Source: Candidatus Gastranaerophilales bacterium (GTDB lineage Bacteria > Cyanobacteriota > Vampirovibrionia > Gastranaerophilales > Gastranaerophilaceae). Taken from it: a stretch of 62,738 bases of DNA. The number at the start of each line of letters is the position of its first letter. Position 1 is the stretch's first letter. Position numbers and translations under genes: made by a program. The stretch covers positions 1-62,738 of the forward strand of contig CALVGZ010000010.1 in NCBI GenBank assembly GCA_944327225.1, written 5' to 3'. Below, one piece after another: positions 25,142 to 33,890 of the stretch. The notes beneath the pieces are model-generated. The model made no database searches. It was not told the origin of the DNA and was given only the letters and a program-made list of their open reading frames with translations.

Positions 25142-26326
25142 TTGAAAATAGGAATTTATTTGGGTGACATTAAAAAACCGGAATCTCAGGGTGATTTAAC
25201 TTTTGAACTTTCGTTTGTAGAAGAATTATTATCTCAAAACACTTCTCATAATTTTGTTTTTTATTATTTTGGCAAAAAAAATATTTTTAAAAATCAGGAA
25301 AACGCAAAATTTGTATGTCTAAAATATTTCAAAAAACCCGAAATTTCTTTTTATCCACTATGTATTAAAAACTACAAAAAACCGATATACTCCCTTAATT
25401 ATAGATTAAAAAAAGACAATATAAATATTATGTTTTTTTTAAAACCATACTTATATGAACATATTGAAACTCCTTATTTTGCTATAATAAGAGATGTTGC
25501 ACACAGAATTTTACCTCATTTTCCGGAGTTTAATTCAAACAGAATTTTTGAAAAGAAAGAAAAAAGACTAAATTTATTCTTAGCATCTGCATCGCATATT
25601 ATTACTTGTAATGATGTTGCTAAAAATGATATAAAAACTTTGTATAATGTGATTGATGAAAAAATAATCACAATGAATTTACCTTGTCCGGGATGGGTAA
25701 AGAACATTAACGAGGATTTATCTGTTTTAAAATCAAACGGTTTAACAAAAAACAGCTACATTTTTTATCCTGCACAATTTTGGTCTCATAAAAATCATAT
25801 AAGATTAGTTTTAGCCGCTCAGGTAATGAAAGAACAAAATATTAATCTTAAAGTTGTTTTTTCAGGTTTTGATAAGGGCAATAAAAATTATCTGGTTAAT
25901 ACTGTTAAAAACCTTAATTTGAATAATGATATTATTTTTCTTGATTATGTTAATCAAAAAAAATTAGCTGCATTATATAAAAATGCCTATGCTTTGGTAT
26001 ACCCTTGTTTGGCAGGACCTGACAGCATAAGTGCATTAGAAGCAATGTATTTTAATTGTCCTGTTTTAATTTCTGATCATTTGGGATACAATCAGCAGTT
26101 AAAAAAAGCCGCTTTATATTTTAATCCTTTGGATGAAAGTGATATTGTGGAAAAAATTAAAAAATTAAATGATATGCAAATAAAAGATGAGTTAATATCT
26201 TGCGGACAATTATTGATAAATCATTTGCAAAGTAAAAATTATTTAGAAAAGTGTATAAATTTAATTGATAATTTTTATTTAATAAGGCAATGCTGGTCTC
26301 TTAAGGAAAGTTATAATAACAAATGA
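25142..26326 (+). CDS. Glycosyltransferase family 4 protein
   Basis: The 394-residue GT-B fold protein has the GT4 donor-site region GPDSISALEAMYFNCPVL in the C-terminal half and FWSHKNH at the domain junction. The start is TTG at 25142 with GGAGA 8 nt upstream. The acceptor and sugar are unknown; synthesis of an envelope polysaccharide is likely. The next gene, a membrane-anchored protein of unknown function, starts in a 4-nt overlap (ATGA), so the two are coupled. Confidence 0.88.
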   Translation: MKIGIYLGDIKKPESQGDLTFELSFVEELLSQNTSHNFVFYYFGKKNIFKNQENAKFVCLKYFKKPEISFYPLCIKNYKKPIYSLNYRLKKDNINIMFFLKPYLYEHIETPYFAIIRDVAHRILPHFPEFNSNRIFEKKEKRLNLFLASASHIITCNDVAKNDIKTLYNVIDEKIITMNLPCPGWVKNINEDLSVLKSNGLTKNSYIFYPAQFWSHKNHIRLVLAAQVMKEQNINLKVVFSGFDKGNKNYLVNTVKNLNLNNDIIFLDYVNQKKLAALYKNAYALVYPCLAGPDSISALEAMYFNCPVLISDHLGYNQQLKKAALYFNPLDESDIVEKIKKLNDMQIKDELISCGQLLINHLQSKNYLEKCINLIDNFYLIRQCWSLKESYNNK

Positions 26327-27570
26327 TATTAATATTTTCAATTATTTTTATAATTTTATTTATTTCGGCATTAATTGTGACAATTTTGCTATTATTTAAA
26401 ACCGGCACAAGTATAAAAATAAAAAGAATCGAGCTATTACAAGATATTTTAGACAGAAAAGCTTTTTACCCTAAAAAAATTGTAATGGTGCATAAACATT
26501 TCTTTTTGGCTTTAAATAAAAATCTGTCCAGATTAGCTATAATTGAAAATTTTAATTCAAAGACACTGTCTTATATTTATGATGAAATAGCTTTGCAATT
26601 CATAGCCGGGATTGAACAATTGTCGTCAAAAACATTTAAAATTGACTATATTCATCAAGGAGAAAAAAAATCCATTATAGTTCATTCATATAACAAAGAA
26701 GTGAAGGATTTTATATATTCGATATTTAAAATTGCAAATATAAAAAGAATAAAAGATAAATTCCCGGAATGTAATTTTTCAATTACTTCCACAAGCGATT
26801 TTGAAAATAGCTACGTTTGGGCATTTTGTCCCGTAAATAATAGTTTTGTTTATTTTAAAACAAAAGATGATTCGTTCATGAAAAAAATTAATTTACGTAA
26901 AAATTATTTCACAATTGATACAAAATATAATTACTTTGAAATTGAATTAATGAATGAAAAACAACAATTAGTAATATATGACAACCTTTTTTTAAAAGAA
27001 TTATTTGCTTCAATATATCAAAATATTAAACAAAAAACCTCCGAAATGACCGAAAATTTAATTTATTATGATGACTACTGCAATATTATTTATATTTCAA
27101 ACGGAATCAATTCCCTTCAATCAGTTTTGTTAAATAAGGTGCAAGATGTTATATATAAAGAAAACAAATTATGTTTTCTTTTAAACGACAATTCAATAAA
27201 CATTTTCCCTGCAACAAATGAATTAATTAAAGAATTTGAAGATTTTGTTATAGGATTTAATTTAAGAAAAATTGCAAACAGCTTTGATTATAAATTTGAT
27301 AAATTAATTAACACTACATCGAATACCAAATTAATTATTGATTTTTCAAGAGATAGAATCGTTTATTGTGCAGGTTTGAATTCTTTTTTAAATTTCAATT
27401 ATGTCATAATTCCATTTAATGACATTGATGAAGTCAACCTTGAAAAAAATGATTTTAAAGGATTTGTCAGAATTTATACAAAAGATAAAGAAATAATTGA
27501 CATATCATGTAATAAACTTGAAATAGCTCATTATATTCTGGCTCAAATAAATACAATTATTCATTCTTGA
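26323..27570 (+). CDS. Membrane-anchored hypothetical protein (415 aa)
   Basis: I do not recognise this protein. It has one N-terminal transmembrane helix (residues 2-26, very Ile/Leu-rich). A long soluble part follows with alternating beta-rich segments, possibly two or three PH-like or beta-barrel modules, but this is only an impression. It is coupled to the GT4 gene by a 4-nt overlap, so a role in glycan assembly or export is a guess from context. The A+T-rich codon use is similar to its neighbours. Confidence 0.75.
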   Translation: MILIFSIIFIILFISALIVTILLLFKTGTSIKIKRIELLQDILDRKAFYPKKIVMVHKHFFLALNKNLSRLAIIENFNSKTLSYIYDEIALQFIAGIEQLSSKTFKIDYIHQGEKKSIIVHSYNKEVKDFIYSIFKIANIKRIKDKFPECNFSITSTSDFENSYVWAFCPVNNSFVYFKTKDDSFMKKINLRKNYFTIDTKYNYFEIELMNEKQQLVIYDNLFLKELFASIYQNIKQKTSEMTENLIYYDDYCNIIYISNGINSLQSVLLNKVQDVIYKENKLCFLLNDNSINIFPATNELIKEFEDFVIGFNLRKIANSFDYKFDKLINTTSNTKLIIDFSRDRIVYCAGLNSFLNFNYVIIPFNDIDEVNLEKNDFKGFVRIYTKDKEIIDISCNKLEIAHYILAQINTIIHS

Positions 27571-27651
27571 TTTTAGCAGTTTATAAGTTATTTAAGAATT
27601 GCCAACAAACCAACCAAAATACAACCCGAGAGACAGATTTTCTCTAAAAAA

Positions 27652-27725
27652 TCGGGATGACAGGATTTGAACCTGCGACCCCCTCGTCCCAAGCGAGGTG
27701 CGCTACCAAGCTGCGCTACATCCCG
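27652..27725 (-). tRNA. tRNA-Pro (anticodon TGG)
   Basis: This is a 74-nt cloverleaf on the minus strand. The acceptor CGGGATG pairs with CATCCCG and is followed by discriminator A. The anticodon loop CTTGGGA gives TGG, and the T-loop is TTCAAAT. CCA is not encoded. It is antisense to the flanking plus-strand genes. Confidence 0.95.
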
Positions 27726-27785
27726 AAAATATATAAACGTATCAGCCTACTTACTCTAGCAATAATAAACTTCAAAGTCAATAGA

Positions 27786-27813
27786 TTGACATTAAAAATT
27801 ATAATCAGATAAT
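27786..27813 (+). promoter_or_regulatory. Promoter of the GT9 gene (leaderless)
   Basis: TTGACA (27786-27791), a 16-nt spacer and GATAAT (27808-27813) are followed by 6 nt and ATG 27820. Confidence 0.65.
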
Positions 27814-27819
27814 TAAAAT

Positions 27820-28830
27820 ATGAAATATAACAATGTATTATTTATAAACTACGGCGGCATAGGAGATGAAATTCTTTTTCTTCCGACCATAGTATCATTT
27901 ACAAAAGAATACCCTAATGCAAAAATAACCTTAGCTCTTGAACCAAGGTCAAAGAGTATCCAAAATCTAACCGATGATATAGATGAAGTATTAGAAGTAG
28001 ACATTAAAGCAAAAGGACTTATAAAATACCTAAATATAATAAAATTTATATTCAAAACGAGATTTAAAAAATTTGACTGCGTAATATCAAGCGGAAAAAA
28101 TCCGCTTGTTGCAATAATTCTCTTTTTAACCGGTATCAAAGAAAGAATCGGTTATTGCTCAAAAACCGACTTTTTATTAACTAAAAAAGTACCGCTTAAT
28201 GAAAACCAATATGCGGCAAAAATGTATCACGATCTGGTAAAACAAATTGTAAACAATAAATATGAAGACCCCTTCATAACGATACCCGAAAATATAAAAC
28301 CAAATCCAGATATTCCTAATGATGACTATATAGTCATACATCCTGGCGTATCAAAAATGTCAATATCAAAAAATATCATAAAATGTCCAGATTTATTATT
28401 TTGGGAAGGATTAATACAAGGCTTACTTAATAAAAATAAAAAAATTGTTCTATTGGGAACAAAAGACGACAAAGACTTAATTGAAAAAATATTATTAAAT
28501 AAAACAATATGTAACCATAAAAATTTTATAAATTTTTATAACAAAACAAAAAATATAATGGAAATGGCACTTATTATGAAGAATTCAAGTTTTGTTATTT
28601 GTGTCGACAGTGCCCCATTACATGTTGCCGTATGCACAAAAGCCAATATATTTGCAATTTTTGGCCCGACAAACGAACAAAAACTTACTCCAAATAAACC
28701 TGAAATAAATATCATCAAAAACAATAGCATAGATTGCAGACCATGTTTATGGCACAAAAGAATGAACAATTGTAAAAACTCTGAATGCCTTAATATAGAC
28801 TATAATTTGATTTTAAATAAAATTAATTGA
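27820..28830 (+). CDS. Glycosyltransferase family 9 (heptosyltransferase-like)
   Basis: The 336-residue GT-B protein has the family hallmarks: N-terminal GGIGDEILFLP, central VIHPGVS, and the nucleotide-sugar site DSAPLHVA followed by FGPTNEQKLTP. GT9 enzymes add heptose or related sugars to LPS core, implying a Gram-negative-type envelope or glycoprotein glycan. A C-terminal cluster of cysteines (CRPCLWH, NCKNSEC) is common in this family. It has a leaderless promoter arrangement. Confidence 0.9.
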   Translation: MKYNNVLFINYGGIGDEILFLPTIVSFTKEYPNAKITLALEPRSKSIQNLTDDIDEVLEVDIKAKGLIKYLNIIKFIFKTRFKKFDCVISSGKNPLVAIILFLTGIKERIGYCSKTDFLLTKKVPLNENQYAAKMYHDLVKQIVNNKYEDPFITIPENIKPNPDIPNDDYIVIHPGVSKMSISKNIIKCPDLLFWEGLIQGLLNKNKKIVLLGTKDDKDLIEKILLNKTICNHKNFINFYNKTKNIMEMALIMKNSSFVICVDSAPLHVAVCTKANIFAIFGPTNEQKLTPNKPEINIIKNNSIDCRPCLWHKRMNNCKNSECLNIDYNLILNKIN

Positions 28831-28908
28831 TTTTAAACCGTCACTATTGTAAAATATTAAACGTAAAAATATAATCAAATCAACCTATTGTATGAAAAAG
28901 GGGTATAA

Positions 28909-30198
28909 ATGAAAAATTTATTTAAATTATTGGTTATCACCATTGCGATTATGACACTAAATACAGCAATAGCACTTGAAATTATTGATGTTAAAAATAG
29001 CTATTGGGCAAGTCAAGAAATAATAAGGGCTATTCAAAACGGTTACATTGGAATAGTCGACGGGAACAAATTTAATCCCGAAGGCACAATGACAAGAAGT
29101 GAATTTGTTTATTCTCTTCTAAAGGTTATAAGAAGACAAAATGAACCTGTTACACAGGATACAACATTCAAAGATGTAGACGAATTAACCCCGAACAAAA
29201 AATTTATAGAGCTATCTGAACAAATAAGGATGGCTTTCGGTTATCCAGATAAAACATTTAAGCCGAATATTGCAATAAATCACAACGAAACAATGAGTAT
29301 GATTGCAAATATTACAAACGGATACTATAATGCAGCTGACATAACAAATTTTGAAGATTATAGTGAAATACCCTTATGGGCAAAAAGACCGTATATAAAA
29401 AATGTCGCTAACGGTCTATACGTTAACCACCCCGATGAATCAAAATTTACACCAAACAACAACTTGACAAGAGCTGAAGCTGCTGTCTTATTTGATAGAA
29501 TCGCATCAAATCTTGATAAAGTAAAAGATGAATTTAAAGATTTATATGACACCATGTCTGATGCAGATGATGAAAATGATTTTAACAAATCAGAATTTAT
29601 AGCAGAAAATACGCTTAACCTTGCACCATTTGCAACAAATAATAAAGTACAAATTTATGACAATAAAAAAATAATCGAAGCAGGAAACATTTTAATCGGA
29701 ACGGCATTAAATCCTGTGAAAGCAAGAAAAGATTTAGTAGGACACGAATATGTTTTTACAGCTCCAAACGACGTTTACACTGAACAAGGAACTTTCCTTT
29801 ATCCGAAAGGAACAGAATTCTACGCAAGAGTAGAAAAAATAGGTTACTCTGCTTGGAGATCAAAACCCGAACGCTCCAGAGTTATCTTCCATAAGTATTC
29901 TTTACCTAACGGCGAAACGTATGACATGGCAGCAGTACCTTTTACTAAAAATGATAAAGTTATATATGTAAGTGATGTCAAAAATCCAAAAAACATTAAA
30001 AATTTAACAAGTTTTAAATTGTCTCAAAAAGAATACATGATAGCTTGTGCTCACCAAATGGCACCTTTAATAGAATACGATATCAAAAATAACAAAACTA
30101 TCTATATCTTAATAACAGGAGATATGGTAATACCACAATCTGAGGAATACATGAACCTAAGAACAAAAAGAAGCATCCTTGAAGAAGACGATATTTAA
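28909..30198 (+). CDS. S-layer-homology (SLH) domain envelope protein
   Basis: The 429-residue exported protein has a signal peptide at residues 1-22. Three SLH repeats follow at roughly 25-80, 85-145 and 150-205, with recognisable FNPEGTMTRSEF, YPDKTFKPN and FTPNNNLTRAEA. SLH modules anchor proteins to pyruvylated cell-wall polymer. The last 140 residues contain a beta-rich module with GTEFYARVE that resembles part of the frameshifted periplasmic protein at 32.6-33.2 kb. AAAAAGGGG precedes the ATG. Cyanobacterial SLH-porins often combine SLH with a barrel; no barrel is seen here. Confidence 0.9.
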   Translation: MKNLFKLLVITIAIMTLNTAIALEIIDVKNSYWASQEIIRAIQNGYIGIVDGNKFNPEGTMTRSEFVYSLLKVIRRQNEPVTQDTTFKDVDELTPNKKFIELSEQIRMAFGYPDKTFKPNIAINHNETMSMIANITNGYYNAADITNFEDYSEIPLWAKRPYIKNVANGLYVNHPDESKFTPNNNLTRAEAAVLFDRIASNLDKVKDEFKDLYDTMSDADDENDFNKSEFIAENTLNLAPFATNNKVQIYDNKKIIEAGNILIGTALNPVKARKDLVGHEYVFTAPNDVYTEQGTFLYPKGTEFYARVEKIGYSAWRSKPERSRVIFHKYSLPNGETYDMAAVPFTKNDKVIYVSDVKNPKNIKNLTSFKLSQKEYMIACAHQMAPLIEYDIKNNKTIYILITGDMVIPQSEEYMNLRTKRSILEEDDI

Positions 30199-30201
30199 AA
30201 T

Positions 30202-30233
30202 AAAAAGCTCCTTGAATTTCAAGGAGCTTTTTT
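30202..30233. terminator. Bidirectional terminator
   Basis: AAAAAGCTCCTTGAA and TTCAAGGAGCTTTTT pair with a minimal loop. It separates the SLH gene from the convergent glycine-zipper gene. Confidence 0.93.
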
Positions 30234-30238
30234 AGAAA

Positions 30239-30862
30239 TTAAAATAAATCCTTTAACAAAGTCGATACACATCCGGCTACAGCACCTATACCTGCACCAA
30301 TTCCAGTCCCGATAACAGGAATAGGAATAAAACTTCCAATTATAGCACCAGATGCAGCACCAGACATTGCAGCACCGGTATATTCAGCAACTTTATCTTT
30401 CCAGTTAGCATTTTGATCTGCAAGTTGTGAAGTTGCTTCTGCAGTTGTTACACCGTTTGCAAAAATCCAACCTACAACAGGAACACCCTGAGCTAATCCA
30501 GACAAGAAAGGAGAAGCAGTTGTTTTATTAACGGAATCCAATAAAGTCGAACCTGTAGCAGCAACATAAGCATTATTTAATATGGTTTCAACATTTGAAT
30601 CCGTTAATGAATATCCGTAATTAGAAGCAGAATATTTTACATCTTCAAACAAACCATTGTACATATCAAAAGCTTGATCAGTTTTACCTTCTTTTAAATA
30701 TGTTTGAATAAGTTCAAGATCCTGAGAATAACCGGATGCAATATCTCTTGAAACTCTATTGATATTTGTGCTTGAAGCAACACGATTACCCGAAAATCCA
30801 CCACTATATCCGCTACCATAATAAGAACCGGAGTTCAAAGCAATACTTCCGTAAACTGTCAT
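30239..30862 (-). CDS. Glycine-zipper hypothetical protein (207 aa)
   Basis: The family is unknown. The N-terminus is Gly/Ser/Tyr-rich (SGSYYGSGYSGG), and the middle is helical. The last 55 residues form an Ala/Gly-rich hydrophobic zipper (SGAASGAIIGS, IGTGIGAGIGAVAG) with small residues every fourth position, typical of membrane-inserting or oligomerising helices in bacteriocins, effectors and structural proteins. There is no classical signal peptide. GGAGGTTAGAT precedes the ATG, and a terminator lies at 30202-30233. A secreted pore former, an envelope spacer or a storage protein are all possible. Confidence 0.7.
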   Translation of the reverse strand: MTVYGSIALNSGSYYGSGYSGGFSGNRVASSTNINRVSRDIASGYSQDLELIQTYLKEGKTDQAFDMYNGLFEDVKYSASNYGYSLTDSNVETILNNAYVAATGSTLLDSVNKTTASPFLSGLAQGVPVVGWIFANGVTTAEATSQLADQNANWKDKVAEYTGAAMSGAASGAIIGSFIPIPVIGTGIGAGIGAVAGCVSTLLKDLF

Positions 30863-30990
30863 ATCTAACCTCCAATAATTTTAAACTAACCTACATTGTA
30901 ATAAAGTTTTTTTTAAAGCAATAATTGTCTTTTTTGCTAAGCTAAGTTAACATTTCTTAATATTTTTTTTAAATTTACAATAAAAAAGAC

Positions 30991-31019
30991 TTGAAAAAAA
31001 AATTTGTAATTGGTACAAT
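30991..31019 (+). promoter_or_regulatory. Promoter of tRNA-Met
   Basis: TTGAAA (30991-30996), 17 nt, TACAAT (31014-31019). The mature tRNA starts 39 nt after the -10 box. Confidence 0.75.
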
Positions 31020-31057
31020 TCTTATATTGCAGATAAGTTCAATGCTGTAATTGCTAC

Positions 31058-31129
31058 GGGCCTGTGGCGCAGCGGTAGCGCAGAGGACTCATAATCCTTT
31101 GGTCGTGGGTTCGAATCCCTCCGGGCCCA
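31058..31129 (+). tRNA. tRNA with CAT anticodon (tRNA-Met, or Ile2 if lysidine-modified)
   Basis: This is a 72-nt cloverleaf. The acceptor GGGCCTG pairs with CGGGCCC (one G-T pair), followed by discriminator A. The anticodon loop CTCATAA gives CAT, and the T-loop is TTCGAAT. The acceptor pairs completely at its first position, so it is not the initiator type. Elongator Met and tRNA-Ile(k2CAU) cannot be separated by eye. The 195-nt gap upstream holds only its promoter. Confidence 0.93.
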
Positions 31130-31142
31130 ATTTTTAAAAGAT

Positions 31143-31177
31143 AATAATAGCAAGCGTTATAAATGCTTGCTATTATT
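31143..31177 (+). terminator. Terminator-like hairpin after tRNA
   Basis: AATAATAGCAAGC pairs with GCTTGCTATTATT around a 9-nt loop and continues into TTC. It is AT-rich but perfectly paired, 13 nt after the tRNA. Confidence 0.65.
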
Positions 31178-31363
31178 TTCATCAAAATAAAATTTATGTA
31201 ATTTAACGACCAGATTGATTTATACGGATACTTTGATTATTTTGGTAAAGTTCGATTATGCAATGAATTAAAAAATAATAAAAATTAACACGTTTTTTTA
31301 AAAGTCAATTTTTTATAATTTAGTTTTAATTTGTTAAATAAAATAAATCAATAAGGAACTTCT

Positions 31364-31496
31364 ATGCAATTAAAATTAACGCCATATTATATTAAAAGCA
31401 CCAATTTAAAAGAAATTAATAACTCATATACTAATAAAAACGGAAACTGACGAAAAAATTATGATGTACTACATCCCAACTGACGCTCCTATTTAA
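31364..31496 (+). pseudogene. Possible degraded small gene
   Basis: ATG 31364 with an AAGGA ribosome site opens 28 codons ending at TGA 31448. A different frame reads on from 31449 as DEKIMMYYIPTDAPI to TAA 31494, so a one- or two-base shift may have broken a short gene. The N-terminus (Lys/Leu/Asn/Thr-rich) faintly recalls the Asn-rich leaders of the 17.9-kb and 61.3-kb proteins. The rest of the 453-nt gap 31130-31582 shows only the hairpin after the tRNA and nothing else I can support. Confidence 0.3.
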
Positions 31497-31582
31497 ACCA
31501 AGTTTTAACTGCTAAAGTTTTCTTTTTATCAAAATAATCGAACAGCCGTACACAATAATCAAACAAAAGTATTCCTTTACAT

Positions 31583-32608
31583 TCACTCTAAATTTTTTAC
31601 ATACAACTCCTGCACCAAAACACAAATTGTAGCCGCAATTGCCGGTGCAAAAACAACACCAATAACACCCATATATTTTGCCGTTATAAACAAAAATAGA
31701 TAAATTAAAATCGGATGAATATCTAACAGCTTACCAAAAACATAAGGTCTTACAAAATTATTTTCAACCAATTGTGCAATAGCAAAAACAATGACTATCA
31801 AAATTAAAATAATAAATCCGCACTTATACGCCGCAGCAAGACAAATAATTAATGCTATTGCGAGGCCTACTATGGGAATAATGTCCAATATTGCAGTAAT
31901 AAAGCCTAAAAGAAATGCATAATCAACATTTAAAAAAAGGAGTCCGACTGTCATAATAACTCCTACACAACTCATTGCAGCAATTTGACCAACAATATAA
32001 CCACCCACTTTATCAGATATCATATCTGACACTTCACCTGCTTTTTTTCTCATTTGCTTAGGAAACAAATGAAGATAAGCATTTTTAATATTAGTCTTAT
32101 CAGCCATAAAATAATAAATAATCATCAACGATGCTATAAAATAAACAAAAGCCGAACTAATATTCCTACCAAAATCAATAATTTGTTGAATAACATTAGT
32201 CGTAAAACTTGAAGCTGAAGACAAAGCGTTTTCCAAACGAGTCGATGTAATATCCGGTTGTTTTAAGAATAATGAATTGCTTACAAATTCCTTTATATTG
32301 TCTGCGTATGATGAAAACATAATTAAAAATTGTTTTACTTCATGCCCAGCTAAAACAAATAATGGGATAAAAAATATTGCAAAAATAAAAATTGCAAAAA
32401 ACAAAACTACAAAACTTGCAGTATGTCTTGAAAATTTATTTTCCAGTTTATCTACAACAGGATTAAGCGAACAAGCAATTACATATGAAGCAAAAAACAT
32501 TACTGCTATATCTTGCATCTTTATAACCAAAATTAAAGCTACGGCAACTGCAGTCAAAAACAAAATATTTTTCCTGTTTAAATGTCTTTCAATTAACATT
32601 TCCAGCAT
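31583..32608 (-). CDS. AI-2E family transporter (PerM/TqsA-like)
   Basis: This 341-residue membrane protein has about eight transmembrane helices: pairs at residues 15-60 and 65-90, a soluble helical region 95-145, then helices to the end. The family motif region YIVGQIAAMSC and PIVGLAIALI in the C-terminal half is present. Members export small molecules, including AI-2 in E. coli, or act as Na+/H+ antiporters; the substrate here is unknown. AAAGGAAGGAAATAA precedes the ATG. It overlaps the upstream envelope gene by 20 nt, so it is coupled to the MFS/M48-like/periplasmic cluster. Confidence 0.88.
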   Translation of the reverse strand: MLEMLIERHLNRKNILFLTAVAVALILVIKMQDIAVMFFASYVIACSLNPVVDKLENKFSRHTASFVVLFFAIFIFAIFFIPLFVLAGHEVKQFLIMFSSYADNIKEFVSNSLFLKQPDITSTRLENALSSASSFTTNVIQQIIDFGRNISSAFVYFIASLMIIYYFMADKTNIKNAYLHLFPKQMRKKAGEVSDMISDKVGGYIVGQIAAMSCVGVIMTVGLLFLNVDYAFLLGFITAILDIIPIVGLAIALIICLAAAYKCGFIILILIVIVFAIAQLVENNFVRPYVFGKLLDIHPILIYLFLFITAKYMGVIGVVFAPAIAATICVLVQELYVKNLE

Positions 32609-33189
32609 TTATTTCCTTCCTTTGTTTTAAATTCGGATAATAATTAATTGTAATAATTTGATCTTGTGTGATTTTAACATGTCCCCCTTTTATAAAATTT
32701 GTTAATGAACCAGTCGGAGGCAGTGGCGTAAGTAGCCATTTTATTGGAAATACCAATAAACTCAAATCTAATCCAAATTTTTCATATTCACATTGCAATT
32801 CGTCAGAATCTATTTCGGGAATTTGAAAATTTCCTAAAATAATGCTTGCGGGAATACCGTTCATTCCGTTTGTAATTATTGTTTCAACTCTTGCAATACA
32901 AGGAGTACCCCTTTTTATTATTATTTTTCTGTCATTAAACACATTTTGTACAACTTTAAATTTAATAATTTGTCCTTCATAAATGTCCTTTTCGGATTCA
33001 ATTGGCTTTATAATTGAAATTTTTATTGGGAATATAATTTGTATCCTGATAATCATAATTAACGTTTGCAGCCGGTTTTTCAATAATTTTTTCTGACAAA
33101 AACTCATCTGATATAAAGTCATTTTCAAAACAATATGAAAAAGGAATAAAATATAAAAAAACAAGCAACGTCATCAAAATTTTATTCAT
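32589..33189 (-). pseudogene. Secreted hypothetical protein interrupted by a frameshift
   Basis: The ATG at 33189 opens a signal peptide (hydrophobic residues 5-20, then CFENDF) and about 55 residues ending at a TGA near 32998. The remainder of a plausible envelope protein continues in the +1 frame to 32589, with GTPCIARVE and a helical hydrophobic SLLVFPIKWLL. The two frames meet around 33010-33035 at AATAAAAATTT; removing one A from the A5 run joins them. Either a real mutation or a sequencing insertion is possible. It sits between the M48-like gene (8-nt overlap) and the AI-2E gene. Confidence 0.7.
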
Positions 33190-33874
33190 ACTGTAAATCT
33201 TCCTTTGAATTATTTTTTATTTTTTCAGCCAACATTTTTCTGTTATTCAATAATGTTAAAAGAAAATTCTGGTAGCTATCCGTATAAGAATACGGGTTTT
33301 CTTTTATATAGTAAGGATATTTTGTATAAATGTATTTATAAATTATCGCAAGTCTTTTAGAAACTAGATTATGAGTTGATAACTTATCTTGTCTTTTTTG
33401 AGAAACCGTTTTTTGAATAAAAGTTATCAAGCCGATAGGATTATAGCCAGATGTAACCATATAATCAACAGCACGCTTGTCCGCCACAATTTCAAACTTT
33501 TTAGGGGCAGCTTTCATCTGCAAGCTTCTTAAAAATCCATTTGCTGCTCCGTCATAACTTCTGTTTGCCATCACTATTTGTCTGAACAAAAAAGCCGCCA
33601 ACTCATCCTGATTTTCTATATTTTTATAAGCATCCTCAAAAACAATAACCTCTCTGCTTAAAAGAACTTTATTATTTTTTAAAATAGTTTTCTTCAAATC
33701 ATTATCATATACAAAAATAATTCTGTTTTGAATTTTATTACTGTTTAAAATTTTATAACCGCATTTATTAACTTTTAGTTGTATTTCATTTTCTTTTATT
33801 AAATCTTGTTCATTTGTAAAAGCACAATTAAAAAAAATCAACAAAAGTAAAAATAGTACATTTATAATTTTCAT
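33182..33874 (-). CDS. M48 metallopeptidase-like protein lacking HExxH
   Basis: The 230-residue exported protein has a signal peptide at residues 1-19. Its layout follows periplasmic M48 proteases: DELAAFL, then the zinc-site helix, then ADKRAVDYMVTSGYNPIGLITF and STHNLVSKR. The zinc motif, usually HExxH after ELAAVLA, reads RQIVM, so both histidines and the glutamate are gone. It is therefore probably a non-catalytic adaptor or chaperone in the envelope. AGAAGGATAAAT precedes the ATG. It lies downstream of the MFS gene by 16 nt. Confidence 0.65.
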   Translation of the reverse strand: MKIINVLFLLLLIFFNCAFTNEQDLIKENEIQLKVNKCGYKILNSNKIQNRIIFVYDNDLKKTILKNNKVLLSREVIVFEDAYKNIENQDELAAFLFRQIVMANRSYDGAANGFLRSLQMKAAPKKFEIVADKRAVDYMVTSGYNPIGLITFIQKTVSQKRQDKLSTHNLVSKRLAIIYKYIYTKYPYYIKENPYSYTDSYQNFLLTLLNNRKMLAEKIKNNSKEDLQYE

Positions 33875-33890
33875 ATTTATCCTTCTGCTC

